A DNA stretch of 18,775 nucleotides from positions 1 to 18,775 of the forward strand of contig JAGBGE010000030.1 in assembly GCA_017936125.1 (NCBI GenBank), in the 5' to 3' direction. The DNA comes from Clostridia bacterium. Lineage in GTDB: Bacteria; Bacillota_A; Clostridia; Oscillospirales; CAG-272. The position numbers and the translations under genes were made by a program. Shown piece after piece: positions 16,007-18,775 of this stretch. Position 1 is the first letter of the stretch, and each line of letters begins with the position of its first letter. The notes beneath the pieces are model-generated. The model saw nothing but the letters and a program-made list of their open reading frames with translations, had not been told where the DNA came from and did no database searches.

Positions 16007-16141
16007 TTAGTAGGTGAGCTTAGCTCTGCCCTTGGCGCGTCTTCTCTTGAGAACCTTTCTACCGTTAGCGGTAGCCATTCTTTTTCTGAAACCATGTTCC
16101 TTTTTTCTCTGTCTTTTCTTAGGCTGGTATGTTCTTTTCAT
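16007..16141 (-). CDS. rpmH: Large ribosomal subunit protein L34
   Basis: L34 is a small, very basic protein of the 50S subunit. The 44-codon frame begins [20 protein letters not shown], continues with [20 protein letters not shown] and ends KLTY, matching bacterial L34 throughout. The AAGGAGGT ribosome site, eight bases before the ATG at 16141, is almost perfect. It is the first gene of the rpmH-rnpA-yidD-yidC-jag-mnmE series, under the consensus promoter at 16235-16263. In most bacteria dnaA lies divergently upstream; here hpt does. Confidence 0.98.
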   Translation of the reverse strand: MKRTYQPKKRQRKKEHGFRKRMATANGRKVLKRRRAKGRAKLTY

Positions 16142-16234
16142 GGACTCGCACCTCCTTGTAAAATAAATTAACGTCTTGGGGAAATCGCTTACCCCTGCCT
16201 CGCGTATTCAATAAACCATACGAAAGCAGAGTAT

Positions 16235-16263
16235 ATTATAGCCGAAAAATCCGGGTTTGTCAA
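16235..16263 (-). promoter_or_regulatory. Perfect consensus promoter of the rpmH cluster
   Basis: Minus strand: TTGACA (16258-16263), a 17-bp spacer and TATAAT (16235-16240). The predicted start is near 16228, giving a leader of about 87 bases that holds a small GGGG/CCCC hairpin (16178-16195) ahead of the ribosome site. Confidence 0.9.
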
Positions 16264-16334
16264 GATAGTTTTCAAAAAAACTTATATAAATAATTTATAA
16301 AGATAAAAATCTCAAGAAACAACAGCCTTTTTAC

Positions 16335-16363
16335 TTGACATTTTTTTCGCTTTCTGTTAGAAT
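16335..16363 (+). promoter_or_regulatory. Promoter of hpt-mtaB
   Basis: TTGACA (16335-16340), a 17-bp spacer and TAGAAT (16358-16363), with an extended-10 TG at 16355-16356. A second TATAAT at 16377-16382 has no good -35. The region 16264-16334, between the two divergent promoters, is AT-rich; I saw no DnaA boxes or strong palindrome in it. Confidence 0.85.
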
Positions 16364-16396
16364 ATACTGTATCATGTATAATGGGGAAGTGTTGAT

Positions 16397-16957
16397 ATGA
16401 TAAATAAGGACATCAAAGAAATCTTAATAACCGAAACCGAGCTTGACAAGACGGTCACACGTATCGCTGACGAGATTGACCGCGATTACAGCGGATCTGA
16501 CAAGAAGCTTGTGCTTCTCTGCATTCTCAAGGGCTCGATAGTATTTATGGGCGACCTGATGAAGAAGCTGACCGTTCCTGTGGAGATTGACTGTATGCGT
16601 GTTTCCTCATACGGCAACGGCACCAAGTCTACCGGTAACATCAATATTGCGCTTGACGTTATCCGCCCCGATATTGAAACCTGCGATTTCCTTATAATCG
16701 AAGATATAATAGACAGCGGCAGAACTCTCTCCTACCTTGTAGGCTATCTTAAGCACAAGGGCGCAAGGAGCGTTAAGACCTGCACTCTCCTTGACAAGCC
16801 CTCGCGCCGCGCGGTTGATTTCACTCCCGATTACGTCGGACTTGAGATACCCGATGAGTTCGTCGTCGGCTACGGTCTTGATTATGCCGAGATGTACCGC
16901 GCGCTTCCTTACATTGGAATTCTGAAGCCCGAGGTATATAACGGAGAAAATGAGTAA
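16397..16957 (+). CDS. hpt: Hypoxanthine phosphoribosyltransferase
   Basis: This enzyme salvages hypoxanthine (and often guanine) by joining it to PRPP to give IMP or GMP in the cytoplasm. The 186-residue product has the family motifs: LVLLCILKGSIVFMGDL (38-54), the flexible-loop SSYGNGTKSTGNINI (70-84), the PRPP-binding loop IIEDIIDSGRTL (100-111), and LLDKPSRRAV then PDEFVVGYGLDYAEMYRALP toward the end. Length is typical. GGGGAAG lies upstream of the ATG at 16397. Its last eight bases overlap the mtaB start, so the two are translationally linked. Confidence 0.97.
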   Translation: MINKDIKEILITETELDKTVTRIADEIDRDYSGSDKKLVLLCILKGSIVFMGDLMKKLTVPVEIDCMRVSSYGNGTKSTGNINIALDVIRPDIETCDFLIIEDIIDSGRTLSYLVGYLKHKGARSVKTCTLLDKPSRRAVDFTPDYVGLEIPDEFVVGYGLDYAEMYRALPYIGILKPEVYNGENE

Positions 16958-18263
16958 GGTCGGACTTTACACCCTGGGGTGCAAGGTTTCGCTATACGAA
17001 ACCGAGGCTATCGGCGAGGCGTTTGCGAAGGCAGGCTTTGAAGTCGCACCGTTCAACGACGTCTGCGACGTCTACGTTATCAACACCTGCACGGTCACTG
17101 CCGAGAGTGACGCCAAGTCACGCAAGTATATACGCCGCGCTATCAGGAGAAATCCCGATGCGGTGGTTATTGCCATCGGCTGCTATACACAGCGCGCGCC
17201 CGACGAGGTTGCCGCTATTCCGGGTGTCAGCGCGGTTATCGGCACCGCCGATAAGCTTAAATGTGTGGAAATTGCGCAGCAAATAATTTCAAATCCCGAA
17301 TCCCGAATTCAGAATTTCGTTACCTCGCTTGACGGTGCGACCTTTGAGCCGATGTGCATTGAGAGCGCGCCGAGAACCCGCGCGTACGTCAAGATTGAGG
17401 ACGGCTGCGAGTGTAAATGCACCTACTGCGCCATTTCGGGCGCGAGAGGTCCGGTGCGCTCGAAGCGCCCCGAGGAAGTCATTCGAGAGGTCGAGGGGCT
17501 TTACAGAAGCGGCACACGCGAGATAGTTCTCACGGGTATTGAAACAGGCTCTTACGGAGCCGATTTTGAGGAAAAATACGATCTTGCCGACCTTTTATGC
17601 GAGCTTGACAGAAGACACAGCTGCGAGAGAATCAGGCTTGGCTCTATGGCGCCCGAGCTTCTCTCCGAGAAATTTATTAGCAGAGTCGCAGGGCTCGGCA
17701 TACTTACCCCGCATTTTCACGTGTCGATGCAGAGCGGCTCTGACTCGGTGCTTCGCGCTATGAAGCGCAGATACAGTCGCGCTATGGCACTTGAAAATAT
17801 AAATCGCATCAAGGAAATGATGCCTCGCGTGATGCTCACAGCCGACCTTATGGTAGGCTTCCCGGGTGAGAGCGAGGAGGATTTTCTCGACACTATGCGC
17901 TTCGTCAGCGAGGCAGGGCTGCTTGACGCTCACGTTTTCGCTTACTCGAAGAGGGAGGGAACTCCTGCTGCCGATTACGACGGTCAGATTCCCGAGGAAA
18001 TCAAGCATATCCGCAGCGCAGCGCTTATCCGCGAGTGCGAGAGAGTGCGTGACGAGGTGCTCGACAGAGTAGTAGAGCTTGGCGAGCCGCTTCCAACGAT
18101 ATTTGAGACGAGGAAATCAAACGCGTATTTCGGTCACTCCGACTCCTATATTGAGGTCTGCGCGTCGAGCGACGTCAACCTCTGCACGAAGCTTGTGAAT
18201 ATCAAGCCTATCAGCCACGAGGGCGGCGTGATTTACGGTGAAGTGCTTGAAAATAATAACTAA
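16950..18263 (+). CDS. mtaB: tRNA methylthiotransferase MtaB family (radical SAM)
   Basis: MtaB adds a methylthio group to t6A37 of tRNAs, using two iron-sulfur clusters. The 437-residue product has the N-terminal methylthiotransferase domain with cluster Cys11, Cys47 and Cys78 (TLGCKVSLYETEA, NTCTVT, GCYTQ). The radical-SAM motif follows, Cys153, Cys157 and Cys160, in DGCECKCTYCAISGARGPVRS. The remaining SAM-barrel features are LTGIETGSYG, HFHVSMQSGSDSVLRAMKRR and DLMVGFPGESEEDF, with a C-terminal TRAM-like domain. The GARGPVRS wording favours MtaB over MiaB or RimO. Residues 112-123 are encoded by a 7-nt-period tract in the linker between domains. The start overlaps hpt by eight bases. Confidence 0.93.
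   Translation: MSKVGLYTLGCKVSLYETEAIGEAFAKAGFEVAPFNDVCDVYVINTCTVTAESDAKSRKYIRRAIRRNPDAVVIAIGCYTQRAPDEVAAIPGVSAVIGTADKLKCVEIAQQIISNPESRIQNFVTSLDGATFEPMCIESAPRTRAYVKIEDGCECKCTYCAISGARGPVRSKRPEEVIREVEGLYRSGTREIVLTGIETGSYGADFEEKYDLADLLCELDRRHSCERIRLGSMAPELLSEKFISRVAGLGILTPHFHVSMQSGSDSVLRAMKRRYSRAMALENINRIKEMMPRVMLTADLMVGFPGESEEDFLDTMRFVSEAGLLDAHVFAYSKREGTPAADYDGQIPEEIKHIRSAALIRECERVRDEVLDRVVELGEPLPTIFETRKSNAYFGHSDSYIEVCASSDVNLCTKLVNIKPISHEGGVIYGEVLENNN
17285..17319. repeat. Five 7-nt units inside mtaB
   Basis: Plus-strand units are AATTTCA, AATCCCG, AATCCCG, AATTCAG and AATTTCG. They encode about residues 112-124 of MtaB, a linker between the Fe-S and radical-SAM domains. The reading frame stays open. 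It is the same type of tract as at 11836-11870. Confidence 0.7.
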
Positions 18264-18297
18264 AGTTTACAAATTCTCTATTTTGAGGTGAAAAATA

Positions 18298-18775
18298 ATG
18301 GAAAACAGCAAAAAGACAATGGAAAAAATCGTTGCGCTCTGTAAGAACAGAGGCTTCATCTTCCCCGGCTCCGAGATTTACGGCGGCCTCGCGAACTCCT
18401 GGGACTACGGCCCTCTTGGAGTTGAGTTCAAGAATAACGTAAAGCGCGCTTGGTGGAAGAAGTTCGTTCAGGAGTCGCGCTACAACGTCGGCCTTGACGC
18501 AGCTATCATTATGAACCCTGAGACCTGGGTGGCTTCGGGCCACGTAGGCGGCTTCTCCGATCCTCTCATGGATTGCAAGGGCTGTAAGGCTCGTCACAGA
18601 GCAGACAAGCTCATCGAGGACTACGCATTCCAGAACGGAACTGACGATAACCCCGCATCCTGGAGCTTCGAGCAGATGGCAGAGTTCATCAAGGAAAAGA
18701 ACATTGCCTGCCCCTCCTGCGGCGGTCACGAGTTCACCGACATCAAGAAGTTCAATCTGATGTTCAAGACCTTTA
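18298..18775 (+). CDS. glyQS: Glycyl-tRNA synthetase, N-terminal part (3' end outside window)
   Basis: This class II enzyme charges tRNA-Gly. The 159 visible codons match the single-chain, homodimeric type rather than the separate GlyQ/GlyS type: [20 protein letters not shown] then [14 protein letters not shown] (about 20-53), [20 protein letters not shown] (about 82-101), and a later CPSC pair that with CKGC may bind zinc. The ATG at 18298 follows a GAGGTG ribosome site by seven bases. It lies 34 bases after mtaB with no terminator seen, so it may be co-transcribed with hpt-mtaB. The catalytic motifs 2 and 3 lie outside the window. Confidence 0.97.
   Translation, partial: MENSKKTMEKIVALCKNRGFIFPGSEIYGGLANSWDYGPLGVEFKNNVKRAWWKKFVQESRYNVGLDAAIIMNPETWVASGHVGGFSDPLMDCKGCKARHRADKLIEDYAFQNGTDDNPASWSFEQMAEFIKEKNIACPSCGGHEFTDIKKFNLMFKTF

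Noticed and set aside
15974..16171. 65-codon plus-strand frame over rpmH
   Set aside because: It is the complement of the L34 gene, which matches the family over its whole length.
9250..16232. 12-base match CGAAAGCAGAGT in the atp leader (9250-9261) and rpmH leader (16221-16232)
   Set aside because: Matches of this length are expected several times by chance in a window this size, and the two sites have different positions relative to their promoters.
16142..16396. Replication origin in the AT-rich space upstream of rpmH
   Set aside because: No TTATCCACA-like boxes on either strand and no dnaA; the space is explained by two divergent promoters.

Overview
The window reads as chromosomal DNA of a Gram-positive anaerobe of the Clostridia, probably an uncultured gut Oscillospirales-like lineage. 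This is inferred from gene style and order: an rpmH-rnpA-yidD-yidC-jag-mnmE cluster, a single-chain glycyl-tRNA synthetase, a RibU riboflavin transporter under an FMN riboswitch, a Gram-positive lipoprotein signal, strong GGAGG-type ribosome sites and sigma-A promoters. No lineage was tested by search.

Layout. (1) 1-336: the 3' end of an EF-Tu gene with a UUCG-loop terminator. (2) 337-1610: a complex leader and ribU. The leader has a promoter, a truncated copy of the start of an FMN aptamer, a palindrome-rich insert of about 200 bp, then the complete FMN riboswitch. (3) 1611-1921: a non-coding tract made of successive tiny hairpins. (4) 1922-9226, minus strand: a complete F1Fo ATP synthase operon, atpZ-atpI-atpB-atpE-atpF-atpH-atpA-atpG-atpD-atpC, behind a good promoter at 9338-9366. 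Its c subunit carries the ion-binding residues of Na+-coupled enzymes, including a second carboxylate. (5) 9407-11458: a self-contained, more AT-rich accessory cassette bounded by a strong hairpin terminator on each side. It holds a large lipoprotein of unknown family (minus strand, perfect consensus promoter) and a divergent small Xre-type regulator, with an operator-like palindrome at the lipoprotein start site. (6) 11467-16141, minus strand: rpmH, rnpA, yidD, yidC, jag, mnmE and an RNHCP zinc-ribbon gene. These cover ribosome and tRNA processing, membrane protein insertion and tRNA modification. (7) 16335-18775, plus strand: hpt overlapping an MtaB-type tRNA methylthiotransferase gene, then the 5' part of glyQS.

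Most of the window is core metabolism. The unusual material lies between genes: the half-duplicated riboswitch leader, the two hairpin-dense tracts, two related 7-nt-period tracts (one touching the mnmE stop codon, one inside the mtaB reading frame) and the lipoprotein/regulator cassette. No tRNA, rRNA, CRISPR array, transposase or DnaA-box cluster was seen.
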